DNA of 64,000 bases from positions 11,803,638-11,867,637 of the forward strand of contig CM053333.1 of the NCBI GenBank assembly GCA_028583605.1. Direction: 5' to 3'. Both the position numbers and the translations under genes were made by a program. Source of the DNA: Dastarcus helophoroides. Its lineage: Eukaryota > Arthropoda > Insecta > Coleoptera > Bothrideridae. Positions 1 to 11,154 of this stretch are shown here, piece after piece. How positions within the stretch are numbered: the first letter of the stretch is position 1; every line of letters starts with the position of its first letter. Below the pieces are notes generated by a model. It was not told the DNA's origin. It saw only the letters and a list, made by a program, of their open reading frames with translations, and did not search any database.

Positions 1-1290
1 GTCTTAGCTTCAACTTCCAATCCGATATACAGTTACGCAGGTGATGGTAGCCTGGTGTCATCTATTTCCTCCGACAAAACATTATCCGTTGCTGCTTTAG
101 ATCAACTAAGGGAATAGCAGACACAGATGATTAATCGGAATCTCTAAATCATTCTGGAATGGGGTAAGAAAAATCTGGTCGACTTCAATGCTTCATAAAC
201 ACAGACCGCGGTTTTCTCTAATAAAACATCAAGGGATAATGCAACAAATCTACTAATGGACGAGATGAGATTTCATGAGACATTTGCCATTAATGTATGG
301 GTGCCTCATGAGTCTGCCCTGTGTCCTACTCTGTTTCTGTTACACATAAACGACCTCTTACCTCCAACTTCTAATCCGATATACAGTTACGCAGATGATA
401 GTAGCCTGGTGTCATTTTTTTTCTCCGACAAACCATTATCAGTCGCTGCTTAAGATCGACTGAGGAAACAGCAGATGCAAATCGGGATCTATAAATCATT
501 CTGGAATGGGGTACAAAAAATCTGGTCGATTTCAACGCCTGAAAAACTCAGGTCTCGGTTTTCTCTAAGAAAACATCAAGGGATAATGCAACAAACCTAC
601 TAATGGACGGTAAAATTCTTCCGATGGAATTTAATTCATCTATCCTAGGAGTGAATGCAAGAACTTCTCTTGGGGCGATCAAGAGCGCGCCCTTGCCAAA
701 ACCGTCTCTCACAAGCTAGACTTTCTTTTTAGAGCTAAAAGGTACTTTACATTTCATCAGCTGCTCACCATATACAAAGCTCAAGCTAGACCAACACCAA
801 AATACGGTTCTTATGTTTGGGTTCAGCCCCAAAGCACACTTTAGCTCTTTTGGATTCAATTTAAAGAAGAGCGATTCACCTAATTGATGACGAGAGTTTA
901 ACCGATTCTCTCGTAAGACTAGAGCACAGGCGGATGGTTGGTGGTTTGTCTCTTTACTAAAAGTACTTTCATATAAGGAACTAATAGGATTGATCCCCCC
1001 AAGGGCAAGACTTTTGAGGTATACAAGACAGTCTGAGACAGCAAATTCCTATGCGGTACAGCTTGACACGGTGAGGACTTCTATCTACGGGGACTCTTTT
1101 CTTCTATAGAACTTCCAAGCTATGAAACTCGTTACCGAACGGAATTTTCCCGAAAAATTACAACCTATCCTTGTTTAAGAAAGCGGTTCATCGCCATCTA
1201 TCCTTGTTTTCGCATCCTATTCGCAGTGCTTTGAAGGCATAATAGGGTTATCCTTTGCCAGTAAATTAAACATAAGAAAAAATCTAAATT
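1..1290 (+). pseudogene. LINE copy 1: 3' part of CR1/jockey-type non-LTR element
   Basis: This is the reverse transcriptase palm and C-terminal part of a non-LTR retrotransposon, cut by the window edge. The YADD catalytic box is readable at about 388-402 (SYADDSSLV); an upstream duplicate at about 31-50 has decayed to YAGDG. The conserved end of the protein, with a stretch ending ALKA followed by a stop, is recognisable at 1080-1240 by comparison with the copies at 40569-40820 and 59949-60203. The 3' terminus is a short A-run after TTGCCAGTAAATTAAACATA. About 350 bp around the YADD box is tandemly duplicated (1-262 against 354-609). Stops and frameshifts throughout show that it is dead. Family placement (CR1/Daphne-like) is inferred from the look of the protein. 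Confidence 0.85.
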
Positions 1291-1630
1291 AATTTTATTA
1301 ATGAGAAAGTATGTTTGATTGCCAGTACCATCTATCGCTTACTTACATCAATCAACTATATCTGGTTATTAATTAATACCAGAGATAAATTAAAACATTA
1401 AAAGAAAAATTGATTCTCCAGTTTAACAAATTTAAAAACTCTTTAATTTTGGACAGTTTTTCCCTTGTTGTAAAAGCAATTTTTCTTCTAATTCAACAGA
1501 CAAAGTTTTGCCAAAATTGACTGTATCTGATGAGCATTGCTGCTCCAATTTTAGGTTAGAGTTATTGATTTTGAAAACAAGTTTTCTGGAATTTTTCAGA
1601 GCTGCGCTTTTTTTTGGGGAATTTCAAACG
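1291..1630. other. Unassigned AT-rich spacer
   Basis: No coding signal or recognisable repeat was seen between the two LINE 3' ends. Confidence 0.5.
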
Positions 1631-1666
1631 TTCTTCTTCTTCTTCTTCTTCTTCTTCTTCTTCTTC
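1631..1666. repeat. (CTT)n microsatellite, GAA tail of the adjacent LINE
   Basis: Twelve near-perfect CTT units. On the minus strand this is a (GAA)n run that directly follows the 3' end of the LINE fragment at 1667-1862, so it is best read as that element's tail. Confidence 0.8.
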
Positions 1667-1862
1667 ATGTTCCATGGCCTCACCGAGCGTTGGCTATCAT
1701 ATTGGCTATTATGACTTTGTTGACACCATCTCTAAATAGTGTTGCGCTTGATTTTTGGAACCATTCCCGCAGGTTTCGAAGCCAGGATGTTCTTTTGCGA
1801 CCAGGTCTTCTCCTACCCTATATTTTACCTTGCATAACTAAGTGAAGGTCAATCATTGTAAA
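1667..1862 (-). pseudogene. LINE 3' end fragment, C-terminal tail of a second non-LTR family
   Basis: On the minus strand a frame reads GRRRPGRKRTSWLRNLREW, then LFRDGVNKVIIANMIANAR, then a stop. This arginine-rich GRP/SWL pattern followed by an ANMIAN-type end is the usual C-terminus after the RT domain in a large group of insect LINEs. One in-frame stop sits after QGKI. Only about 60 residues survive, so the copy is heavily 5' truncated. Family naming is by memory of the motif only. Confidence 0.65.
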
Positions 1863-2848
1863 AAGAAAATTGTTTGGAAAATTCACCATTAAATTATTAT
1901 TTGTTGTTATATCTTATTATAAACATATTCTTTGTTGTGAGGACTTAAGCTTTAATTTGATTAAGCGTTGGAAAATTTATCGTAATTGTGCTCTGTTTAT
2001 TTAATTAAATTTTCCAAGAGGGTTTTTTAACTAAGCTCTTTACATTTCACACGGAATTGTAATGTTTTGTAAATATAGTACCCCTTTCTGACTTTTTAAT
2101 CCTTCGGAGATATAAATTACACTTAACGAAAGGGGGAGAGAGAGAAGTATATAATCAGAGGTAGAAGTTTTCGAGATTGAAAGAAATTGTTGAGTTAGTG
2201 ACACAGCGATCGACTTTAATGTTACAGCCGGAAGTGCTTTTTGTTATTTGACACCTTTCCTAGTCCATTCACAACTTGGTGCCAAATGCCCATTGATAAT
2301 TTACAGATTTGGGATAATTCCCTACCATATATGAATAGAATTGACTTGTGTATTGTATTTCAAACTTATTAGACATGCTCGATGGCACAGAATTGATTTG
2401 GCTCAAGCATTTCTAACCAATGCTGGACAAAATATACACGTATACAGAGTAAGAAATGGTAAAAAATATAACGAAACTAGTGGACCTCCGCGACTTTGTC
2501 TATGATTTTAAAATAATGGTGATCTGACTTCGTTTGAGTTAATTAAGAAAAAAATTCGAATTCTGCGTCACATGACCCACTTGAAAAATTTCTGTTGGTA
2601 CAGTATGTTACATACTGTCACATCCTGTCGATTAATAATATTGAAAAGCTAACCGTTCAGAACAATTTTTGACGTATGTTAATTAAATGTTTTGTAAATA
2701 AACGATTAAATAGTCTAACATAACTGACATCTTCAAGAGGTTTTATAAAATTATATAGGAATTCATGGGAAGGAGATTAACTTAAGTACTTAAGTACAGA
2801 TGAGAATACCCCTTTTTGAAATTTTACGCAACACTGCCAAAATATCAG
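1863..2848. other. Unassigned region
   Basis: AT-rich, no open frame with protein character. It contains a short purine run (GGGGGAGAGAGAGAAG) near 2130. Nothing else could be assigned. Confidence 0.4.
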
Positions 2849-2850
2849 TA

Positions 2851-5099
2851 CACCAATACCTCACTTTGCATCGGGGTTACGTTTTAAAAAAACACGACGC
2901 AAATTGAAACGACGCAAAGTAAACTAAGATTTTCTATAGCAAACCATGTAAAGATCGAAGGTGGTTCTAGGGTTACGAAAATAGTACTTTTTAAAAAGAA
3001 AATTGGACAAAGTAAACATTTAAAAAACAAAAATAACATAAAATTTTAATACATACATACAAAAATAAAAAAAAACGTATTCAATTGAAACAAAATAAAC
3101 TATTCAATTAATTTATGAAAAACAAAATTAAAATTAATCACTGTCTGATGAGTCCATAGTGACTGTTGTCGTAAGTCGGCTTTCTTTCACAAAAAAATTG
3201 GTGCAATGTTTGCTGAACAGCTTTTTTTTCAAGGTAAAATAAATTTTTCTTGTAGCAATTGATATTCGTAGCTACCGCCTGGGACACTTTAAAACTCCTT
3301 TCGCTGTCAGGATCGTTTTTTAAAAAATCTCCATAGCTTTGTCAATCAAACACATCGTTTTGGAAATTTGTTTGGAGGTTAAATTTTGTTCTTCGGAGAT
3401 TTCTATTGAACGGTCACTATCATCTTCTTCATTAGCAAATTGCAATTCCAGTTGCAATAGTTCTTCATTAGAGAATTCTTGGTTGTGCGAGGTTAGCGAT
3501 TCATTTATGTCCGTCTCCTCCATACCTTCAAAATTAGACTCTCTAGCTAAATTAGAAATTTCATGACGAACAGCTGGTGTACCATCAACTTCTGCAGCGC
3601 ATATTCGGTGAACACATTCAGACCATATTTTGCGCCAAACACCATTCATGCAAGATGATTTAATCTCCTCCCACGAATCGGAAATAATTTCTATGGCTTT
3701 CATAATGTTGAACTTTTTCAAAAACTCTAGCATGGCAGGCTTATCTTGTCCATCAGTCTCACTTAAAAGAAGTTTAAATGTTCGTCGAAGGTAATAACTT
3801 TTAAAAGTCGATATTACTCCCTGATCCATCGGCTGAATAACTGGTGTCGTCGGATTTTTTGATTGATAAATGAGAAATGGTTTAAATTTGAAATCACCAT
3901 TTGCATTACCACCAAGAAGAAAAGTCAGTCGATCCTTCCTAGCTTTAAATCCTGGCGCAGATTTTTCTGTTTTAGATATGAAAGTTCTGTTAGGTAGACG
4001 TTTCCAAAATAACCCAGTCTCGTCAACATTAAAGACTTGTTTCGGATCATAGCCACCTTCATGAATTAATGCTTTTAACTCTGTCGGGTAGCGTTCTGCA
4101 GCAGTTAAATCAGCGCTAGCTGCTTCGCCTTTAAAGAGCAATGCTGTGCAGATTTGCCCGAACCTTGAATCTCTCAAACCAGCCCTGACTAGCTTCAAAT
4201 GTTTCATTCTTGTCTGTATTACTACCACTAGCATTATCGTTGGATAGTGCTTTACTTTTTATGTCATCAAATAAGCTTTTTGCTTTCATCTGAACTACCA
4301 TTTTACTTAATGGTATTCTCTGCGCAACTTGATTTTCAATCCAAATAGAAAGCAAGGACTCCATTTTGATCATTGAAACACTCCTTGTACGGTCATCGTA
4401 TTAGCATCTAATGATGTTGCAGATTTTGCAGCCTCTCTTATTTTATCCCCACCTCGATTTCAAATAGTTCTGACAGTTGTTGCAGCCAGACCAACAGCCT
4501 TTGCTATCTCCACAGCCTTCTCTCCCTTATCAAATCGTCGCAGAATATCTAATTTTGTCTCCAAGCTGATAGTTTTTTTTTATTTTTGGTAATTCTACCA
4601 CTCATTTGGCTAAAAAAATTACAAGCGTATGTAAAAAAAAATATAACTCTGCCAATAAATAAATTGGAAAAACCTTTACCTTTTTTGTAACCAGAAACAA
4701 CCCGTAAAAATTTATAAAAAATTATTATTCTCTTTTAAAAAAAGCACAACACACTAATTGAAACGTTACAAAAAGCACAGCATACTACATAATTGAAACT
4801 GAACTCTAAAATTAGCAAAACAAAGTGAAAATAACACTGTATTAAAATTGCGTTGATTTTCGGTTAGAAAGGGAATCCTCGAGTTTTGATGGCATGACGC
4901 AATTAGAAACAAAAGTGGTGCCAGTTTTTAGAAAAAAAAGAAAATTTCAAAAAATTTCAAAAGAAAAATTAAAGACTCGAACCCAAAACAACGCAACCTC
5001 GAAAATCTAACGACGCACAGTGAAAATTAGTTACTAATTAAGCAGCGACGCAACTTCGAAAAAATGCAAAACGAAACGACGCAAAGCGAGGTATTGGTG
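2851..5099 (-). mobile_element. pogo/Tigger-type DNA transposon, nearly complete, 2.25 kb
   Basis: Both ends are visible. The left end starts CACCAATACCTC and the right end finishes GAGGTATTGGTG, an inverted repeat that continues imperfectly through ACTTTGCATCG against CGACGCAAAGC. The element is flanked by the dinucleotide TA on both sides (2849-2850 and 5100-5101), the target duplication expected for the Tc1/mariner/pogo superfamily. Subterminal copies of GAAACGACGCAAAG occur inside both ends and could be transposase-binding sites. It encodes the transposase pseudogene at 3320-4605. Confidence 0.9.
3320..4605 (-). pseudogene. Tigger-like transposase (CENP-B/psq HTH plus DDE_1), broken
   Basis: From the minus-strand ATG at 4603-4605 the translation begins MSGRITK. 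It continues into a psq-type helix-turn-helix (KAVEIAKAVGLAATTVR at about 4500). At 4373-4131 follows a CENP-B-type DNA-binding segment (SLLSIWIENQ, then QGWFERFK). The DDE domain starts at 4120 with VFNVDETGLFWKRLPNRTF, which holds the first catalytic Asp. Then SKNP runs directly into PVIQPMDQGVISTFKSYYL. In intact Tigger proteins about 80 residues carrying the second Asp (LLLDNAPGH-type motif) lie between these, so that stretch is deleted near 3850. An acidic C-terminal region with an EISEEQ stretch follows. A frameshift near 4200 and stops in the N-terminal part add to the damage. It cannot be active. Confidence 0.88.
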
Positions 5100-5101
5100 T
5101 A

Positions 5102-6783
5102 TGTATTTGAGTTGACAGGAACTGTATTTATTTCAGCTAGAATTAATTTTGAACACATATATAGGAATTACTTGGAGAAAAAAACATAAAATCATATTAA
5201 AAAATTCCGTGTCATACCAATATGATGTACAATATTTTTAAATTACCAGGAAAGACAATCACTACAGCTAGACTTCATTTTAAAAAATACAACGTTGCAC
5301 ACAAAAGCAAAAACTGAAAGCAAAAATTTTATGGAAAACTATCGATAATATTTACAAACATCAAGTTAGTAAGTCTTTGAATCTGGAGCTTAAACATAAT
5401 TGGAGAACAAAAACACGTTTAAATAAGCATCAATATCTAGCAAGAGTTTTGAACGCGACCGGGAGTGAAATCGAATTTTATTTGAGACTCATTTGCCCCC
5501 CAACTTTTCATATCTTGATGTCTCTCGAACTATTCCTGTAAATTATGTAATAAACATTTTTGTGATAATATTCACTGATTATAAAATATTTACAACAAAT
5601 TGATGTTTATGACAATCTTAAATAAAATTGTTAGTACAGTTAAGTTCAATGAAAACCGAGTAGTCTAATATATGCCCAATAAAATGCTCTACCCTTGGCA
5701 AAAGTTTTATTAAAATCGGTTTGGTGATTTTCGAGAATGGCCCTGACAAACAGGCAGGCAGACAAAAGTTAGCAAAAAAACTTCTGTATGGGTTTGTATA
5801 AGAGGTAAAAAGCCATATGAGCTTATAAAAAGGATTATTTTAAAATCTCGGACAGACACTCCAATTTTAGTCATAGAGACTGGGGAAGTCTCTGTGTTTT
5901 TAATTTTGTATAATTAATAACTGAGGGCAGAAATAGGAAGACCAGTTCATAAATTTGATGCCTTATTTCTTTATCTTGTGGCTATCTTTGTGGGTAACCG
6001 TCAGATGTCAGCGGTTCAGACGAGAGGACAAATGTACTGCTTTTGGTCCAGCGACAAATCACACAATTCCTCCCTATAAATCAATTACCAGAACCCGCCC
6101 GGTCGCATACCTTACATAGATCTCTGAATGTTTCCTCTTGTATGGAAAGCAGGAACATACTTTGCAGAACGCCGCTCGCTTCAGAACCGCGGTTCAAAAA
6201 ACTAACGTTTACGTTTTTATCAACGATGTGACCTATCACCAAATTTTTTATTGCAGTAGGACACCTTTTCGGCGGCAATTTCAATAATGGGACCGGGGCT
6301 TACACCTTTTCCGTGCCAGGATTACCTTCAGCTGCTCATTCTCTCGCCAAAACGAGCTTTCTTTTCGACCACGGTAAGTAATTATGTCATAAGTTACCCC
6401 TGTATCTTTCGGGTTGTCGGTTTACGCTACGGTTTATTTCGCAGCTTCGCGAATCTCAGTTTTTATCGCCTTTTTATTTTAACAGGGCGATAACTGCTAA
6501 CTGTCCATCTGTTTGAAGTAACCCTCGCAATCTCGACGAGCTCAATGTTTAAGAGCTTTTTTATATAATCAGAGAGTCAGTGGCGCACCGGGAACCGTAA
6601 AATATCTGACGTATATTTCGGTCATTATTCTTCATTTTCTATTGTTAGTTTTAGCGACTTAGAGACATAAATTATAATATGTATGAGTATTGTTAATCAT
6701 TTCTTGTTCTGTTTATGAAAAAATGCTCAATGACGAAATCTCCTAAGATACTACTTAAATATTTAACTTTTTAGGGTATTGGG
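5102..6783. other. Unassigned region with one insect-type interspersed repeat scrap
   Basis: No gene is seen. Around 5695-5790 the text AAAATCGGTTTGGTGATTTTCGAGA, in two parts, followed by CAAACAGGCAGGCAGACAAA resembles a sequence common at the ends of many insect repeats. That resemblance is from memory and low confidence. A small hairpin, AGAGACT-GGGGA-AGTCTCT, lies at about 5876-5894. Confidence 0.35.
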
Positions 6784-6786
6784 TTA

Positions 6787-7409
6787 CATTAGGATGTGCC
6801 ATTTTGAGACGACTTTTTTTAAAACTTGGAAACAGCCTGAAAACCTGCAGAAAAGTGTAAAAATACCCCTCTCCAGAGATGAGCTCTTAATGTTAATAAG
6901 AGATGGCTCATCATTAATTTCAATTTTCCATTTAAATATAACGTTGATTTTTTTTTAGTTTTGGAAGTTATTATCTTGGTACTGGCATTTCATATAGACA
7001 AATACATGACATATTTTTATAGAGAATTAAACGCTCTACAAAACCTCTCTCTTACACTTTTTTTGTAGTCAACCATTCCAATGATATTCGAAGATACATT
7101 TTGAACTTTATTTTCGAATATAATTGGAATGGTTGACTCTACATAAAAATGTAAGAGAGAGGTTTTGTAGAGCGTTCAATTCTCTATAAAAATATGTCAT
7201 GGATTCGTCTATATGACATGCCAATGCCAAGATAAAAAATTCCAAAACTAAAATGTGTTATTTAAATGGGAAATTCAAATTAATGATGAGCCACCTCTTA
7301 TTAACATTAAGAGCTCATTTTTGGAGAGGCGTATTTTTATACCTTTCTGCAAGATTTCAGCCTGTTTCAAAGTTAAAAAAAAGTCGCCTCAAAGTGACAC
7401 ACCCTAGTG
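6787..7409. mobile_element. 623-bp foldback element with CACTA-like ends
   Basis: The element is almost a full palindrome. Each arm is about 290-300 bp, and the arms meet around 7092-7112. The left end begins CATTAGGATGTG and the right end finishes CACCCTAGTG, whose complement starts CACTAGGGTG. A TTA triplet flanks both ends (6784-6786 and 7410-7412). A 3-bp target duplication with CACT(A)-type termini fits the CACTA/EnSpm superfamily, though such long arms are unusual for it. No coding capacity remains. Arm identity looks roughly 85-90 percent by eye. Confidence 0.75.
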
Positions 7410-7412
7410 TTA

Positions 7413-9049
7413 CATATAGGAATACTTAAATGTATATTTCCCCAAGACACCATACAATGTTACTTTGGTCAAAAATCGGCTTAACCAATCTACATTACAA
7501 GGATACCATTGTAGCAATATTTTTTTGCCGGGCAAATTTAGGTAATGATTAACTGGGCATTGTGCATAATTTGTGGTATCTTTATGTCGAGTGTTTAAAA
7601 AATTATACAGCGTGTCCAAATAGTATTAAACATTGACTGTAAATTTTGAAATGTCTTTTTGAAAAAAAAATATTTCGAATTTAAACTCGAAATTACATTT
7701 TTAAACTCGAAATTTCGACTTTCCCCAACATTTACTAATTGTTCCACATTTTTTACCAATTTAATAAGCCATCCATCCAAATCCTATTTATTATTAACAA
7801 AGCCCCCAAATTTCAAAATTAGTGAGACAAAGTAATCTTGATATGTTGATAATATGTATAAAAATGCATGCACATACTTTTGCCAGTTCTATCAATGTCT
7901 CTATCTACCACGCTCGAAATTTGAACGGCCTTCGTAGATATTCCTGCCCAGGAGTAGCTTTCTTAGAAGTCAAAAATAATGAAGCCGGAATAATTAAATG
8001 AAATCGTAATTGTCTTAGCCAACCTTCCGCATTTTATATTGCCAAAGATGTAAGGCAATTTCGTCTTAATTTATTAGGTGGTGATTGTTTCCCTAAAAGG
8101 GTCTTTAGATTTAAGGTATTAATTATACTAAATTGTAATACGAGTAGGCTCAGAGGAACAGGTTATTACATTCGATGCGCCCCAAAGTATCTTTTTCGAG
8201 GGATTATATTAAAGAATAAGTAGAAGTAACCCTTGTAGTTGGAAGATCGCATTTTGCCAGGCAATTTTCACGTGAATTTGCGGCTGACGATATTTCAGCC
8301 GTCTCTCACTCACCCTCTGAGTTTATGTATTTTCTTCCTTGTTTGCGAGATGCTACAGGATAACAGCAATTTAGTAGAAAGTGTTCCGATAACACTAGGG
8401 TTGACATATGGCTACATATGCTGGTAAGATACGGTATAAACAAACAGTGTTCTTTGCATATCTTATGTACCCTCATAATGTGGATCCTGGAGGGTTAGTC
8501 AAGACCATTATGACATAATAGGGTATTGAGCTCCTTGTTACAACGTCCTTTAAGATGTATTACCTTCTTTGTGGCTTATTATTTAAAACATGTAAATTAA
8601 CTTGATCTATTTGTCCACCTATTATTTATGGTTCTGAACTTTCTACTTTGAAGCAGCCACCTTTAGTTACGCATAACGAAATGTGACGATATAATTAATT
8701 ATTCCTAGTTATACCTCTCTGTTTCTCTCCATTTTCGATAGCCCAAATAGGTTATGCAGTCCCGTAAATATGCCTTTTGACCAAACAGTGCCCAATTTCA
8801 TAGTTTTTACCTCCCTGCTATTGAAAGGAAATATCACGAAGTGGATTTTTCCAAATCTCAGGGACGCTGCAAACAGAATTATAATAGGAATTGGTCACTG
8901 AAAAAAATCATTTGACTAATTTTTACAGGGTGCTGAATTCTTAAGACAAGTGTTCCGAAAAATCAAGTCTAAACTGGCTCAACAAGTCCATACTTTAGTA
9001 GTCTTTGCCTTTAATTCACCCCAACAACCCGCATAAGATGATTTAAATA
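7413..9049. other. Unassigned region with a small SatA patch
   Basis: At about 7665-7725 a few AAACTCGAAATT units of the SatA type occur. The rest is AT-rich with no gene-like frame or element ends that I can recognise. Confidence 0.4.
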
Positions 9050-10965
9050 TGTTATTTCGAATTAAGATTCGAAATTCTGAAATTAAAAACAAATGTCTAG
9101 TTTCTTTTTATGATTTTCTCCTCCTGAAAATTCCAGTTTTTTAAAATTTTGACTTACAATTTGAAATTTCGATTTTAATCTTGTAATTTTGGTTTTTTAT
9201 ATTTTGATCAAAATTCGGAGTTTACTTTTTAGATTTTCATTTTTTGCCCAAAATTTCGATTTATTCTAAAATGTTTATGGTCTTTTTTGAAATTTCACCG
9301 TTTTGAAAATTTCAAGTTTAGACAATCAAGTTTTAGTTTTTTCCTGAAATTTCTACTTAAATTCGAAATTTCGTCTTTTCGTCAACATTGTTCATTTCGA
9401 GTTTTTATTTAAAATTTCGATCTTTTTATCAGAACTTCCAATTTATTAGTTCAATTTTCAGTTTATTCCAAAAATTATGACTTTAACTCGTTATTTCGAC
9501 ATTCTTTAGAAATTTCGGTCTTGAATTAAAAAATAACAAATACAGAAAGCCTTAACGCAAAATTTTGAAACAAAAGAGAAATTTGTTTTTTTTCGGAAAT
9601 TTTAATCTCTAAATATTTACTTTTTTAGACATTTCAAGTTGGAACTCAAAAATAACATTTAAACAAAGAATCAACGCAAAATTTGAAACAAAATCGAAAT
9701 TTGCAATATTTTTATTGGAAATTTCAACTTTAATCTCGAAATGTTGACTTTTTAGTAATTTGGAGTTTGAAATCAAAAATAGCAAATACTCATAGTAACA
9801 AGGCGAAATTTGAGAACAAAACCGAAATTTGAGAAAAAATTGGTCGTTGCAAACTTTGCGTTTATTTTTAACAGTTGGAATTTTTGTTCCAAATGCTGTG
9901 TACTTTTAATTTTAACGTTTTTTTTTAATTTTAAATTCAAGTAGAAAATCGAATGGTTTTGACTTTTTTTTCAATATTTCACTTGCAATCTTAAATTGTA
10001 AATTTTTTCTTGCAATTAACAAAAATAATTTTGCTTTTTTAAAGTTGTCAAATTGTTAACCTTTCCTTTAAATTAAAAAAATGTTAAATTCTGAACTTTT
10101 TCAAATTTTTTACTTAGTTATTTTTTCTCCATTTCTCTTTCTTTTACAATTATTTTTAGTTTTTCTTTCGGTTTGTCGCACTTTCCATTCTTTTATTTAA
10201 AATTTCGTCTTTTCATCTTGAAATATTAACTTTTTTCCGAAATTTCGGCAGTAGTATTGTAGTTTGTTAGATTTCAATTTTTTTTTTAATTTCGACGCAA
10301 GATTTCAACTCTACAAGAATTTTTTTATGTATCTTGTGCAATTTTTTGACATTTTCTCAAAATTTAGAATTGATACTTTCAGTTTTAAAATGTTTTTTTT
10401 TGCCAAAACTTTGACATTAGGACTTCAAATTTTATAGATTTCACCGTTTTTTAGAAACTTCAACTTTAATCTTGGCAAAATTTTTTTAAAAAATTTTGAG
10501 AACCGCCTTTTGAATTACGTGTTTCTTTTTTAAAATTTGGAATTTAATCCCCACATTCTGAATTGTATTTTGCAATTCCTAATTATTAACAATGTTTTGG
10601 AGTTAAAACTCAAAATTATTTTTTGGTTATCTTACAATATTTAGTTGTTTTATTGAGATTTTTTTCTCAAAATTTTGACTTTACACCTTAAATTCTTGTT
10701 TTTTTTTCTCTAAAACTTCGACTGTTTGCTTTTTTATTTTAGTATTAATCTCGAAATTTTGATTCCTTACTCTAAATTACGATCGTGAATTTTTAGAAAA
10801 ATCGCAGTTAGTAGAAACCAAACTCTAGCTTAAGACTAAAATGTCTAAAAAATTCATTTTTGGTTGAAATTTTGTGTTTAAAATCAAAAGCTTAACAAAA
10901 ATATAAAAACCGAAAATGTAAACTCGTTAAATTGGGAAAAAATTGAAATTTGGCAACATTCATAA
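9050..10965. repeat. SatA array: degenerate AT-rich minisatellite, T-rich on + strand
   Basis: The stretch is made of loosely repeated units around a GAAATTTCGA core separated by T-rich spacers, with a spacing of about 20-30 bp. Typical words are CTCAAAATTTCGACTTTTTT and TTTGAAATTTCAACTTT. Units differ widely, so the array is old or has been kept diffuse. Higher-order similarity is present: CAAAATTTGAAACAAAA-type stretches recur at 9560, 9680 and 9810 with a period near 120 bp. Open frames here are low-complexity artefacts. Confidence 0.75.
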
Positions 10966-10969
10966 ATAT

Positions 10970-11152
10970 TTTTTGGTGGGACGGACTGGTCCTTGGTTAT
11001 CTTCAAAAACTGAAATACAGAACTTGTCCCCATATCAGTATCTTTCTGAAGATGACAACTTGGCTGTCGAAACGCGTTAGAGCAACGTTTGTTATGTTTT
11101 TTAATCTTTCTTGGTTTCAGGGGACAAGTTCTGTATGTCAACTCATAAATAT
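10970..11152 (+). mobile_element. Penelope-like element scrap: inverted tails around a hammerhead-like motif
   Basis: From left to right: an inverted copy of the family tail (GGACTGGTCCTTGGTTATC, then ATACAGAACTTGTCCCC), the ribozyme-like motif at 11041-11084, then the tail in forward orientation (TTTTTTAATCTTTCTTGG, GGGGACAAGTTCTGTAT). The outer parts pair with each other over about 20 bp. Membership of the Penelope-like family follows from the copy at 36734-37320, where the same tail follows a GIY-YIG coding fragment. SatA flanks both sides. Confidence 0.7.
11041..11084 (+). ncRNA. Hammerhead-ribozyme-like motif, copy 1
   Basis: Core CTGAAGA (CUGANGA) at 11046-11052. Stem II is GACAAC-TTG-GCTGTC with one A-C mismatch. 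It is followed by GAAAC and GCGTT, then AGAG pairing with CTTT just upstream (one G-U pair). An extra U lies between the core and stem II. Stem III would be only the palindrome ACGCGT, a form reported for Penelope-like hammerheads that work as dimers. Confidence 0.5.
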
Positions 11153-11154
11153 AT

